Notes: generated by a model from the sequence alone, not told the origin. A DNA stretch of 64,000 nucleotides from Quillaja saponaria (GCA_029379385.1 CM055611.1:3968001-4032000), one strand, 5' to 3'. Counted from the first letter of the stretch, positions 1-12,008 are shown. A program made the numbers and translations.

Positions 1-3000
1 CAATATTAACACAAAGACAATAAGGAGCTCCGCTCTGTCCATATCATAAACAAGACAAATAACTAGACTCTTACATCATATAAAATTAAACACCCCATAG
101 TTTTAGTGTGACTACAAATTTTCATCATTGACTTCAAGTTTAAGATCTTGGAAAATACATTGCCATACTCTATCAGTAGGTCACTAGCTCAGCGAAGCCA
201 TATACTTAACTCTTGTTACTAAAAAAAAATTCACAAGAGAAAGGTGAGTCCTATGAACTCTATGAGTGGAAAATCATACTCAAAATGTACTAGTATCACT
301 CAACACAAGTATATAACATACATAATCAATTAATATTATGTGGCAATGTTCATGTCTTAATTCAAAATACACGTACACATTTATAATCGTCATAAATTCA
401 CAACATATATGATTAATAAGATCACAAATTAATCATAACAATTATAGCATACAAAGCAAACAAAGGGCCAACAAGTAACCTAGCCCCACACAACAGTATC
501 ACCCCTGCCAAGCATTTACACGCCTTTATAACAGATTAATCTGCGTACATAATCCAACCCACTGGGGATAAACACTCAAAAATTTTAAAACATTTACTAA
601 AATCAGAATATCTTAGGATTTCAAATCTGAATATCTTATTTGCACATGAATCTCAGTTCTCGAAATAAAAATCATTTCTAAATTTTTTTTCAATTTGTTG
701 CCCTTATTAACTATAAATAATTTCAAATAAGCATGATTCAAATAACTCACTAAAATATTGCACTTGCACATTTATTTAATTACACATACAATTACACATA
801 ATAATCTAATCCCTAAAGATAACAATTAACCACCATCATTCACCGATTTCGTTCGTCACTTGCACTAGTGTTCACGTATTTCATCAGGTCCATTTTAGGA
901 TCCGGAACTGAAATTCATATTTTCAAATAATACTTACTTCATAAATATTATTGTTATAACCTTTTAATTACTAAGCTTATATATCAACTTATATAGGGTT
1001 TTTATGAAAGTTTTCTATTAAGCTATTACATGTCAAGCAGTATAAATTGCATTTTGTGTGGTAAGGTTGATAATGAAAAGACATTTTAGATGTCTTGATA
1101 ATGCATAGGGTAGAAAGAAACTATTAGAAAAATTAGAAAGCACTAGTGAGTTAAAGATGTTGAAATTATCCAAACTTGGGGTTTGGACCAGGTTCACTTT
1201 AGCAGTCATATCTTCCTTTATGAAATTTTAAATCCAGTTTCGTAAATTTTTTAAATACTAGACATTCATAGCTTTATAATGGAATATCATTTGTAATTTT
1301 TAGATTTGAATAATAATACAATTTATTCTTTGAAGTTGCATCAAATTCTATAAAACGCAGAATTTTGATAACTCCGACCTTATCTTAGTTAATTGAATAC
1401 AACTTTCTTTAGAAAAAGAAAATTCACTTCAATTTATTGGATTTATTAATAGACAAGTATATCTTTCTAGATAGATATCATATGTATTATTTGGATATGC
1501 ATATTAGTACAGTTAATTATTTAAAGTTTACTCCTCTAGGCATTTCACCACCTCCTTAGATTTATATTTATTTTTACTTACATACTTAATCAAATTTAAT
1601 AAAACCAAGTTGAAACATTAACTTTAGGATATTATCTAGCTTTATTACTTAAATTTTTTTCCTAAACTCAGCTTTGAACTAACTCAATTCTTCACATATA
1701 CCAAAATAGAGCACTCGTAAAATTCTTGGTTGCTAACCTTTGATTCCAATATTTATAAAATTCTCATACTTGGGAATTAAATTACAAAAATCTCCAGCCT
1801 AGTGCTTCCAGATATTAGGAACAACTTTCATTCAAAGATCCTTAGCAAATTCTATATACAACCCCCAATGAAGTCTTTCGGATTGACTAAGGTTCACTAA
1901 AAATCTTGCATAACCTAGCAATAATCTAATAGCTCTAACTAACAATATAAGAGAAAATAAGTTATGGAATTTTGTAGACAACATCTCAAGATCCTAAGCT
2001 ACACTTTCCTTTTTGAACTCTTAATTTAATTCATTCCAAAAAATACCCCAAATACAAGATTTCTCCAACTTGCAAAATCTGCCCCCCCTCCCCCCTTTTT
2101 GCAATGACCACTTCAAAATTAATTTACATGATTCCTAAATCATACATAATTACACCAAACATATTTCTTAAGAATTAAATCTCCTTAACTTTATCCGAAT
2201 ATTTTAAAATAAATTTAATTAGTTCAATATCATGTTTCTTAATTAACTATTGAATTTATCAAACCTAGATAAATCAACTTCTACATAAATGTTAACACTT
2301 AATTTATTTTAGACACATTGTCAAATACTTTGAAAATGTATTTAGTTTCCATTAATGTATATGTATTTGGTATATACACATACACTAAGAATTCAGCACA
2401 TCTCTTCCTTTTCATATTACTTATATCCCAACTTTGAGTTATAACTAAAATTACTTATTTAAAATTCATCTAACTTAGGTTATACAAATCCTATATTAAC
2501 ATACTTAAATTTCTAGTTTTCTAAAAACTTCTTTCTCATCCTTAGCCTTACCAACATCTCCAAACTATTATTATAATCACTTTAACTACTACTTTATCTT
2601 CTTAACTAAATTCAAAGAAATTCCTAACACTTTACCTAAGTTAAATATTTACAACCCCTAAACTAACATGAGTAACTTGACTAATTTAAGGTTTTAAAAC
2701 AATAAAATTTATGCATCTTTTTCACTTACCACTTTAAAATCAAGATTACTTAAAAAGAACCATTTCAATACTTGAACTTCGGAATATCTTAAACTCCTTT
2801 AAGCTGTGCACAAATATGGCACATGTTTGATGGCTTTTTACATGTTATATGTGGGATAACACAAGAAATTAGGCCAAGAAAATTTTATAACTCGGCCAAG
2901 GTAGCTGACTTCTACCTCTTTCCCTCAAGGTTACAATACACCAAAAAAAGGACATATAAATAGTCTATGTTGCAGCCACCTACTGCCATATTTTCAGTTC

Positions 3001-3567
3001 CTTCCCCTACCTTACACAAACACATATACACTATAGCTCTTGAAGCTCACTGGTGGGTAAAAGCGCAAACACACACGACTGAAATGTCTAGCCTAAGACT
3101 ATACACACACACCTCCATGTATGAAAGGTATTCATGAAGAGCTTTGAAGCTTAAGGCGTTAAAGACTCCTACACAGCTGGTTATTTTCCATGGATGGCCT
3201 TTAAAACAAAGCAGCCACTTTCATGTCTTAAGAAGACAACAAACCACACCAAAGAAAAACAAAATCCATACGGTCAAGTAGGAGAAAATGAAAAAAAATG
3301 GTACCTTGAACTTGGGCTTGAACAAAGGGAACTAAGAATTCTACTAAAGTGTAAAAGGAATAATGAATTATGATGGTAAAATGTAGAAAACAGAGGAGTT
3401 CTGCTAAGGGTGAAAAAGGGTAAGGCCGTGCTAATTGAAGGAAAGGAAAGGAAGTCAGTTGAGAAAGAGAAAGAGAAAAGGAAAATATATAAAAAAAAAT
3501 ATACAAGTCAATGGTCAAGCTCCAAATATGTGGTATATATAAATTCTTATGTTGTACTTGTATCTAC

Positions 3568-3605
<38 letters not shown>

Positions 3606-3860
3606 TAACCAATTTAATTTCCTTTGTTTTATACTATGCTCACACTTATCTAATAGCTTATATATAAAGCAAAGTAAAAAGAAATTAAGATTCAAGTCAA
3701 CTAAGTTTAAATTATTGTGTATATACATTTTACATATATATAGGTATAATATTTATTTAATTTTTTTTACATATTTATTATTTTTATAACGAAAATTTAC
3801 ACATTTCGTCTAAAACTCGATTTTTTTTTTTCCTGATATCGAGTTATGAGGGTTTTAACA
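1..3860 (-). mobile_element. Long LTR (Ty3/gypsy-type), copy A, left end outside the window
   Basis: Non-coding AT-rich DNA. The right end is a terminus of the form ggttttaaca at 3851-3860, which on the minus strand reads as the LTR start TGTTAAAACC. Positions about 905-1450 match the reverse complement of 22470-22990 (copy B) closely, and positions 1-400 resemble 39400-39720 (copy C). Just right of 3860 there is no polypurine tract, unlike copy C, so this is a solo LTR or a 5' LTR whose internal part lies outside the window. The two ORFs inside (3228-3518 and 3410-3667) are low-complexity and look like chance. A (TA)n microsatellite lies at 3572-3600. Confidence 0.6.
3572..3600. repeat. (TA)n microsatellite
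   Basis: About 14 uninterrupted TA dinucleotides inside LTR copy A. Similar TA tracts occur at 34205-34226, 41905-41925 and 58157-58177. Confidence 0.95.
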
Positions 3861-3863
3861 AGT

Positions 3864-5064
3864 AGAATCCCTCTTTTTGGAAGTGTGGATCGAAGAGGAA
3901 AGCAAGAAGAAGAAAAAAAAAAAGAGAGATAGATATGAACTTAACTTCTCATACTCACCAAATCTGTAGCATATCACTATCAATTAAGAGAAATCACCAA
4001 ATCAGTAAGAAAGTAGCACAAAATACGAAAAACCACAAACAAATTCCTTCTTCTGCTGCTAGATTTGGGGATGGGAGCAGAGCACCGTGATGCCATCAAG
4101 CCTCAGTATTACGAGGTGAACGATTTCATACAGTGTTTGCTATTGAATAATGGCTACAGTGAAAGAAACCCTCCTGAGAAGGTACAGGGAGAGGGCTCCC
4201 TTACATTCTCAAACCTGCGTTTTTAAAGATGATTATAGACCACCATCTCCTTCTTAGTAAAGGCCATATGGGCCTTGTTCAGCTAAATTTAAGGAAAGCA
4301 TTAAATTGATTGATGAGGAGAATCTTCCTTTTTTGGAAGCATGGACCGAAGAGGCAAGCAAGAAGAAGAAAAATAAATGAGAGATAGATATGAACTAAAT
4401 TTCTTGTGCTCATTAAATTTACAGGAAATCTCCGTCAATTAAGAGAAATCACTAAATCTGCAAGAAAGTAGCACCAAATAAGGAAAACCACAAACAAATT
4501 CCTTCTTCTACTTTTAAATTTGGGGAGAGCAGAGAACCATGACTTGTTTGCCAAAGAATAGTGGCTACAGTGGGGGAAACTTTCATGTAGAAAGTATAGT
4601 GAGAAAGCTCCCTTACATTCTCAAACCCGCACTTTGAAAGATAATTATAGACCACCATCTCTTTCTTAGTAGAGGCCATACTATTTTTTGTTCAGCTAAA
4701 TTGAGGAAAGCATTAAATTGACTGATGAGGAGAATCTCCCATTTTTGATAGTGTGGACAAAAAAGGCAAGCAAGAAGAAGAAAAACAAAGAAAGATAGAT
4801 ATGAACTAAATTTCTTATACTCACCAAATCTGCAGGAGATCTTCCATCAATAAGAAAAATCACCAAATCTGCAAGAAAGTAACACCAAATAAGGAATATC
4901 ATAAACAAATTCCTTCTTGTGCTGCTAGATTTGGGGATGGGAGCAGAGAACCAAGACATGTTTGCCAATGAATAAGGGATACAAGCGAGGGAAACTCTCC
5001 TATAGAATGTATAGTGAAAGGCTCTCTAACAATATCAAACCCGCGCTTTTAAAGATGATGTAGT
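3864..5064. repeat. Three degenerate tandem copies of a 410-456 bp unit
   Basis: The unit begins with a GGAAGTGTGGA-like start at 3879, 4335 and 4747, giving periods of 456 and 412 bp. It continues through a purine-rich AGAAGAAG stretch, GAGATAGATATGAACT, AAATTCCTTCTTCT, an ATTTGGGG stretch and a TTTTAAAGAT end. Unit 1 keeps about 60 bp that are missing from units 2 and 3. The units do not match any other part of the window. They abut LTR copy A on the left and F-box 5' flanking sequence on the right. The minus-strand ORFs 4452-4679 and 4696-4968 span unit boundaries and have no recognisable domain. Confidence 0.85.
4071..4226 (+). CDS. Possible 51-aa ORF in tandem unit 1, unknown
   Basis: An ATG at 4071 opens a 51-codon frame ending at TAA 4224-4226. 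The peptide has balanced, protein-like composition (start MGAEHRDAIK, centre LLLNNGYSERN, end SNLRF) and no simple repeats. The equivalent parts of units 2 (near 4530) and 3 (near 4935) have lost the middle of this frame by deletion, so unit 1 could be the ancestral form. I do not recognise a family. It may equally be a fragment of a larger exon or a chance frame; no promoter or splice context was found. Confidence 0.2.
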   Translation: MGAEHRDAIKPQYYEVNDFIQCLLLNNGYSERNPPEKVQGEGSLTFSNLRF

Positions 5065-5165
5065 ATAAGTAGAAGTAGATATTAATTTGTAGACGTATAT
5101 AGTAGATTAGTAGAAGTAGATATATAAAATCACACCTTGATCCCACCACCTTTCATAATCAGCTT
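5065..5165. other. F-box locus 5' flank fragment
   Basis: The stretch around TATAAAATCACACCTTGATC (near 5125) matches the DNA just upstream of F-box pseudogene 1 at 12100-12140, and more weakly that upstream of the intact F-box gene at 34205-34250. No F-box coding sequence is attached here, so this marks a further, gutted copy of the duplicated locus. Confidence 0.55.
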
Positions 5166-5592
5166 GTCAAGTTTTGGAAAAGCTCAAGTTCGGCTTGTAC
5201 TCGTTAAAGGCTCGCAAGCCTAAGCTCATTAAGAATTGACGAGCCTAATCCCATACTCAAGCTTAGCTCGTTAAAGACTCTTAAAGGTTTTTTGAAAATT
5301 CTAAAAGGTTTTGTACTAAAAAAGAGTTGAATCTAAGATCTACTTGGTAACTATTTGTATAACTTACCACCAAACTAAGTTACAAATTATTTTAAATTTC
5401 GTATATAAATAGATTTATTATAAATTTATATATAAATAATAAAAAATTATTAAATAATATTAAATGAGTTGGCTCATGAGCTTATGAACTGAGCTTTGAA
5501 AAATTAAGCTCGGCTCATTTTACTAAACAAGTTCAAAATAAAGCTCAAGATCGATCCGAGTTTTTAACGAGTAGCTCATGAGCTAACTTGAC
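5166..5592. mobile_element. MITE-like element with inverted ends (hAT-like)
   Basis: It begins GTCAAGTT (5166-5173) and ends with the inverse AACTTGAC (5585-5592). Inside are many copies and inverses of GAGCT/AGCTC, such as CGGCTTG, GCTCGTTAAAG, GGCTCATGAGC and GAGTAGCTCATGAGC, a composition typical of GAGCTCG-rich plant MITEs. It splits the F-box 5' flank: sequence before it matches 12100-12147 and sequence after it resembles 12150-12200. I could not define an exact target-site duplication. No coding capacity. Confidence 0.6.
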
Positions 5593-8359
5593 CTCTAATT
5601 GAACCATTCTCTCATCTTCTTTTACTGTTTTTTGTCTTTTTGTACTCTCCCTAGGACATATACACAAAGTGTTACCTACAGAGAAGCAAGAAGTAAGGAC
5701 TAAAATAGTTTCCATGTACACTATCGATTTGTAAAAACATTATGAAAATGGAGTATAGTTTCAAAACATAAAAAGAATATATTAAAGTACCATATAATAT
5801 TTATTTGTATTTGATTTGTACAATTGAGCATATTTAAGGATTTGAAATAAAAATATAATTATGTGGGTTAATAAAAAATTAAACATAATTTTTAGACTTG
5901 ACTAATTTAAAAAATAATTTAATTTTGATAAATATACAATATATATATATATATAAAGTATAAAAGACCCTATTTTAATTAATTCTAATTGGTATGGATT
6001 AAACTAAAAAGATGGTTAGTTGATATACACATAAACTGGTACAAATAAATCTGATCACTAAATTAAAAATTAAAATTAATAGTCTCACTAAAACCTCAAA
6101 GAAGTGACCGTCTCAATCACTTAATTTCTTGGCGCGAGTTACTTGGGTATTATCTAACTAGTATTAACAAGAATCTAGGTAGTATCCAACTGCTTAAACA
6201 ACTAGATGATCTTAACCCTCCCACTTCAGGTATTATTGGGTAAAGAAGAAGTAATTATTTAAGAAAAACAAATTTCAAAAAATTAGTTAATCTATAATAT
6301 AAGGTATTTGTATTTGATTATCAAACATCTGGATGTCATCGAAATTTTGGTTAAGAATTTTTTAAGATTATTATAAAAGCAATAAAATTTTGACTTAAAC
6401 AAGAATTTTGTATTATGAATTTTTTACGGTTATAATATGATTTTTTATGTTTATAATCCGAAAAAAAATAAGCAAAAATTTAATGATTATTTATTTTCCG
6501 CTTGAAATTAGGTTTGACTAAATAAAAAATTATGATATTCCCATCATTTTCATAATTAACAATCAATACCCTTAAAACATCACCCACATGCCACAACTTA
6601 ACTCCAATACTCATTTGTGATAATTTTAATAGAAAATAATTAATTGAACAATTATTTTAACAAATACAAGTAATTCTTACCAAACGCTTTATTCAATTGT
6701 TACATAATTCAAAGCTCAATTATAATTTTTAAATAATTAATAATCTGATTATCAAATATTTTTAAATAAAAACAAACATACTCTATATATAAAAGTGTTT
6801 TAATGACATAAATTATTTATTTTTTCTATTACATATGTACCATTTAGTTATTATTTCATAGTATCAAAATTTGGTGCTTAAAATAGACTATTAATCTATT
6901 TTTTCTATTTAAAAAAAAAATATACTAATAGGATTATAACTCTTTTTTAATATTAATTTCTTTTCTCCTATATTTTACGAAGCAAATTTTTTCAAAAAAT
7001 ATTTGAATAAAAGAAATATTAAGAGTATAATTTTATTATAATATTATTTTCTTAAATCTTCTCCTATCTTAAGAAATAAAAGATTTTTTTATAATAAATT
7101 TATATTATGGCTTTTATTTTTAATTATATTTACTTTTTAAAAAAGTAAATTAACAAGAGTAATTTTTTGTTATTATTTCACAATATTAAAATATGGAGGG
7201 TCAAAAATATTACTATGTTTATCAATTTTTTTATTTTAATACTAATATGATTATAATTCTTTTTGAAAGTTAATTTTTGTTCCTAATTATTCTCCGATTT
7301 CTTCTATATTATTCTAAAAGCCCGAAAATCTTTATGGTTTCCTAATTTATAATAATATAAATTAATTAATTTTAAACTAAATTAAATTAATTAAAAATAA
7401 TTAAATATTTAGTTTTTCTCTCCTAGTAACTAACCATTACCCCCATTCACCTAACACACCAACTATAACTCTTTCATCTTTTATCTCTTAACAACTACCA
7501 ACTTCTATTTACACACTAACTCCTCTTTTTCTTTTTAAATAGAACTAAAAAACTTAAGATGACAAGTTCTTATACTTTTTAGAAATAACATTTATATACA
7601 TATGGCTAGTAAATTAAAATAAAAGAAACTATGAATTAAAAAAAATATTAAGAGCCTAATTTTTATTATTACAATATTATTTTTTTAATTCTTCTTATAT
7701 CTAAAGAAATAAAAGAAAACATATATAAATTTTTTTAACGAATTTAATTTTTAATAAGATTTACAAATATTTTTAATTACTTTAACCTAGAATAATTTTT
7801 TTATTAATAATTTTTTAATATGTAAATCAATTATGGTTAAAATGTTTGTAACGCAAATTTTATAATATTTTTTATGATTCACATGCAATGTTTATGCTAC
7901 ATAGACTATTACATCTAAATTTAAGAAACTTAAAAAATTAATGATTTATTAATTAACAAAGAATAAAAAAATTCCCTTTTCATATTTTTCATAATTTTTT
8001 TTAACTTTTTATTTGGGTTTATATTATTACATAATTACATTTAGTTGCTATTTTGCTTCAAAAAACTATATATATATTATTTATTTTTTCTCAATTTTTT
8101 TTATTTTAATATCAATAAGATTGTAATTATTTTAGAACTGTTGATTTTTATTTTATTAATTCTTCTCAATATTAATGATTCAAAAATATTGGTTGTTAAC
8201 TGTTAAATCTTCTTCAATCTTGAAGATAATTATGTTTTATTATAAATATAATTTTTTTTTTAGATTTTATTTAATGTTTATGTACTCAGTTCATATTAGT
8301 TAATTAGTTTTGTGGCATACGTATTGCACATGAATTGAGAAATGGCTATAAATGACCTG
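5593..8359. repeat. Duplicated AT-rich flank of the F-box cluster (block 1)
   Basis: Non-coding. From 5669 to about 8000 this aligns in the same order with 18365-21190 (block 2, which carries an extra insertion). Its first and last parts align with 34930-35170 and 34280-34600 (block 3). Landmarks are CAAAGTGTTAC at 5669, CTGGATGTC near 6330, AAAAGTGTTTTAATGACATAAATT near 6790 and CTTTTCATATTTTTCA near 7977. No ORF or RNA gene is visible. Confidence 0.75.
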
Positions 8360-9092
8360 CAGGGGCGGATCTACAATGGGCTAAGTGGGGTCAACTAACC
8401 CCCACTCACTTTTTAAAAATATCCCTAAACTCTACCATATTTATTACAATTAGGAAAATTGATGAATTTGACCCCACAAAAATGTTAACTTTTCATTCTT
8501 GTCCCCACCGAAATCTTATTATAACAATTTGCCCCCACAAATTTGGATAGAAATACAAAAATTTATATAATTATCTAATTGAGATTTTATTTACATTTAA
8601 ACTTATTGTCTACGAATATAATTTATTTTCTTTTAAAAGTTTATCAATTACTTGTTAGTCTAATTGTAATGGAACTCAATCAATAATTTCTTACATCACC
8701 ACAAGTTTTTCAAATATAATATAACAATGCAAGTTGATGGACAAAAAAAAAAATTCATATTTATTATTTATTTTTCTAGCAATCGTAGGGTAGACTTTTC
8801 ATTCGGTACACTTAACTTTTGTCTTTTATTATATCATAATTAATGAAATATTTGGTCTAAAACTTTGCTCTCTAAGAAAATTTTCTTACACTAACTCTTT
8901 ATAGAGTCACTATGTCTAATTTATTAGATGATTATAATTGTGTAAGGTGTCTATTATATAATTTTAAATTCAACATGTTTTTGCATAAACAAAACTAATA
9001 AATATTATTATTAAAGGTTAATTATTAATTTTATTATTTATGAATGAACTATTATTTTGAACCACTGAAATAAATTTGTAGATCCGCCACTG
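8360..9092. mobile_element. Non-autonomous hAT-like MITE, 733 bp
   Basis: The ends are near-perfect inverted repeats: CAGGGGCGGATCTACA at 8360-8375 and its inverse TGTAGATCCGCCACTG at 9077-9092. CAGxGGCGGA termini are typical of plant hAT-derived MITEs. The flanks do not show a clean 8-bp duplication, so exact edges may be off by a few bases. The interior is AT-rich with no transposase. Confidence 0.75.
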
Positions 9093-9144
9093 GCAGTTAT
9101 ATGTATGATTAGGATTAAATAAGGAATAAGTAAGGAAATGTCAA

Positions 9145-9800
9145 GGTAGTTAGTAAAAAAAAAAAATTCCAAATCAGGGTAGAAGAACTTGAAACAACCT
9201 TGCCGAGATCAAGTATAAAAAATCAGGATGTTATGGTGAGCAAGACTTGGTGTCACCCTAGGAGGGAAAGCTTAAACTGACTGAGGATGCTGCAGTGAGA
9301 AATGATAAGGTCGCTATAGGGGTCATTGTCAGAGATGTCATATCGGGGTTATTGTTAGAGATCATCAAGGTATACTAATCCATACTTGGACGAAGATTCT
9401 CAGTGTACAACCAGTTGAAGCAGCAGAAGCAAATGCTCCAAATTGGGCAATGGATATAGCAAAGAATCATGGGTGGAAAGACGTGGAATTCGAAATTGAT
9501 GCGAAGACAATTGTTGAGCTCTTGAATGGATGTCACTCAAAAATTCCCTGGAGACGTTCAGATTTGGTTAGGGTGGAATTAGAGTTTCTTAAATTCTTGT
9601 CCTAATTGGTCTTGTACATGGTGTCCTCGCGAGGCAAACATGGTTGTCCATGAACTTTGTAAATGGTCTATTAACTCTCTGTTTGGGAACTCTGTTCTTA
9701 TCTAAGACATTCCTATCTATGTAAGACAAGCATTAGTGCTTGTGGTTATTTTGTAATATGAATTTCTTTACTTAGAAAAAAAAAAAAGGGTAGTTAGTAA
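9145..9800 (+). mobile_element. 5'-truncated L1-type LINE insertion with 12-bp target duplication
   Basis: The direct repeat GGTAGTTAGTAA occurs at 9145-9156 and 9789-9800. Between them, 9157-9788 ends in a poly(A) tract (about 9776-9787), as expected of target-primed reverse transcription. The body encodes the C-terminal RNase H-like domain (RVT_3 type) of a plant L1 or putative ribonuclease H protein. Only the 3' end of the parent element is present. Confidence 0.85.
9290..9705 (+). pseudogene. L1 RNase H-like domain (RVT_3) remnant
   Basis: Translation in shifting frames gives VAIGVIVRD, HTWTKILSVQPVEAAEAN, WAMDIAKNHGW, VEFEIDAKTIVELLN and ANMVVHELCKWS. This is the usual order of an RVT_3 domain: GxVxRD, then EAxAxxxAxxxA, the acidic ExDxxxxV strand, and a C-terminal AxxLA-like helix. 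A short imperfect duplication (GTCATTGTCAGAGATG and GTTATTGTTAGAGATC, near 9322-9362) and at least one frameshift break the frame. It derives from a LINE ORF2 and is not a functional host gene. Confidence 0.75.
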
Positions 9801-10417
9801 CAAAACAATGTTTTGGCCTTTCTAAAATAAATACTTCAACTTAGATTAAAAAACACCAAGTTTGTTAACACACAAACACAATGCACACCTGCACACACAA
9901 ACTGGGTAAAAGTGTTGGTGATTCAAAATTTGTAGCCACATATTAACCTTAAACAGTGAAAGTATGTGATAGGTGTCCTTGCTATCAATACTTCGCTGCA
10001 AAAACTTAAGCCATTACAAAATCCACACAGTATTAGAACCTTTTGGAGGTGTAAAAGTTTAGTAAACAACACATAAAAGTTTTTTGTTTTTTTTTGTTGT
10101 TTTTTTTTTTTTTGTTTTTTTGTTTTGACCTTTCATAAATAGGAACAGGGTCCTTTACATTCCTGCTCACTCCTCACCAAAGAAAAATAAACTAGAACAA
10201 ATTAGCTTCCCAACTTCTGTGGTATAATCAACATCACAAAGTAACTGTCAACATAAAGTTCATATTATTTCTAAGAAAAGATGATACACAATGACTTGTT
10301 TGAAAGATTACGGAATACGATGACTGAATAACAATAAACACATGTATTTGAAAACTACAAAGCATAAAAGATTGAAATAGGAAGACAAAAAGAACTACAT
10401 TATAGACACAAACGAGT
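9801..10417. other. 3' flank of F-box pseudogene 1, with a poly(T) retroposon-like insertion
   Basis: Sequence at 9970-10068 matches the 3' flanks of the other two F-box loci (17440-17525 and 32755-32840). Between about 10068 and 10355 there is an extra ~285 bp absent from the other two. It starts with a poly(T)-rich tract (10081-10125), so it is probably a minus-strand retroposon 3' end (LINE or SINE) ending in poly(A). The minus-strand ORF 10234-10500 mixes this insertion with the F-box 3' end and is not a gene. Confidence 0.55.
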
Positions 10418-11566
10418 CTAAGGAAAATTTGGAAAGACCCACAGAGGTGGGGCAACACGACAATAGGATGGAGGAGTAAAGAGTAGCTCAATCTTCCCAT
10501 CCATCAAGTTTCAAACACCTATATCTCTACCCCCTCCACACTCTGTTAAATCTCTGTGGAATTCATCTTCACCACTTCCAGCTTTATCATCACTCTCAGC
10601 TAAATAGAAGTCTTCAGCATCATCGGTGAAGTATATAGAGTTAGCCTTGCAATCAAAAATATTCGTAGCATTGACAAAAGTAGATAAATTATGACCCACG
10701 AATAAAGCTCTATTACCCAAAGATGTCAACCTTGTGCAGCTTCCATTACTTATGTTCAGCTCAAGCACTAGAACCTGAGTAGTTCCATATGTACAAATTG
10801 TACTACCTTCGAACAAAGGCCTGGCTTCTACCTCTATTGGCAAAACAGCCAACAGCTCCCCTGATAATTCCACAAGGTACGCCTGCTCAATATGAGAGAC
10901 AAATCTTTCAACTTTCATAGAAAACAACTTTGTCTTTTGTTTCAGACCCTTCAATATCAAAAACCCAAATGTTGCCTTCCCAATCAAGACCATAAATATT
11001 TCCTTTGTAACAAGTAACATCAGCAAAACTATGAGAGTCTTTAATCATAGTCCAAGCATTATCTCCAAGTTTAGCTAAAGCTAATCTATCAGAATCAAAA
11101 ATAATAATCACTTTAAAATCGGATGTCAATGAAGGGTTTGAGGTTAAGAGAGCTCTTTTTTATAATTATCGGAAACAAGCTATATTCTAAATATAGCTCT
11201 GGGTTCGGGATAGTCCTCAAATTGGGTAGATGCAATTGAACCCTTGACAGAGGATGCAACAGATTTAAATCAAAATCTTCTCCGGATGTAATAAGCCATC
11301 CTTCTGGAAAAGAAAAGCAGAATTTTCCTTTAGCTTCTGGTAGATTTAGGTAACGAGTATTACCTTTGGCCAAGCTGAAAAACCCACGCTTATCAGTATC
11401 TCCTTCTTCTGCTAACATCAACCATATGACCTGAGGTGGCAATTGCTTGATTACATCTTTAACTTTAATATAAACAGATCTCCAAGAAGTATAAACTGCA
11501 CCAAAAGTGGCTGAAGCCAAGAAATCCTTAGACGAAGAAATTAATTTCTTCAAAATAATTTGTAGA

Positions 11567-11923
11567 TGTTAATGACGGATTTGTCCGAGTTGGAGACCTG
11601 CCGAGGTAGTCTCCTCAATGTGTCCGAGCTGGATACCTGGCGATGTGGTCTCCTCAATGCCTCCAACTTGTCCGAGCTGGAGACCTGGCGAGGTGATCTC
11701 CTCAATGTCCTCCTACACTCATTCTTCAGTAGACCTGTAGAGGTGGTCCTAGAAACCTGTCAGCACTTCGAAGCAGCTCAAGTCAGTATATAGAGAGATA
11801 AGGGGAAGCTATAAAAATAAAGTATAGAAAGAAGGAGCCCTTTTTGAAAGTGTGAAGACTTGTATTTGTAGGACCTTTGGTAGGCTTGGGTTTATTGGGC
11901 TTAAGTTAAAATTTTTATTAACA
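11567..11923. mobile_element. Solo LTR, 357 bp, inside F-box pseudogene 1
   Basis: It starts TGTTAAT and ends ATTAACA, a perfect 7-bp inverted terminus of the TG...CA type. It is flanked by the perfect 5-bp duplication GTAGA (11562-11566 and 11924-11928). Removing it and one GTAGA restores collinearity with the intact paralogue. A TATA-like CTATAAAAATAAAG lies near 11810 and the 3' part has GGGTTTATTGGGCTT. No internal region remains, so the element was lost by LTR-LTR recombination. Superfamily is undecided (length suits Ty1/copia or small gypsy). The plus ORF at 11566-11793 is LTR sequence. Confidence 0.93.
11582..11710. repeat. Tandem repeats of 39-48 bp inside the solo LTR
   Basis: TGTCCGAG starts at 11582, 11621 and 11669, each followed by (C/T)TGGA(G/T)ACCTG(G/C)CGA(G/T)GTGxTCTCCTCAATG. 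The second interval is longer by a 9-bp insert. This GC-richer array sits in the U3 part of the LTR if the LTR is plus-oriented, where tandem enhancer-like repeats are common. Confidence 0.85.
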
Positions 11924-12008
11924 GTAGAATATCAGGAAGAAGATCAGCCCAATTACCCATTAGTTAGATAATGAGAATGAAGACAAAATTTCCACAACTC
12001 ATAAGATT

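Larger units (their letters stand above)
10418..11960 (-). pseudogene. F-box/DUF295 (KIB-type) pseudogene 1
   Basis: A paralogue of the intact gene at 32915-34090, collinear from its start codon (11958-11960) to its stop (10418-10420). Damage: a 357-bp solo LTR inserted in the F-box region (11567-11923); a frameshift near 11125 just before the TSDFKVII block; a second frameshift near 10925 after the CDIEGSE-like block; and a TGG-to-TGA nonsense change near 10515 (GVWNM became GV, stop). Segments kept include WLMLAEE, KRGFFSLAKGNTRYL, FVGHNLSTF and SIYFTDDAEDFYL. A region after FYLAES also differs in length. With these lesions it cannot make a complete F-box protein. Its 3' and 5' flanks match the other copies, so it arose by segmental duplication and not by retroposition. 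Confidence 0.9.

Noticed and set aside
4452..4968. Minus-strand ORFs across the tandem repeats considered as a membrane protein
   Set aside because: The hydrophobic runs come from poly-purine tracts read on the other strand and differ between repeat units.
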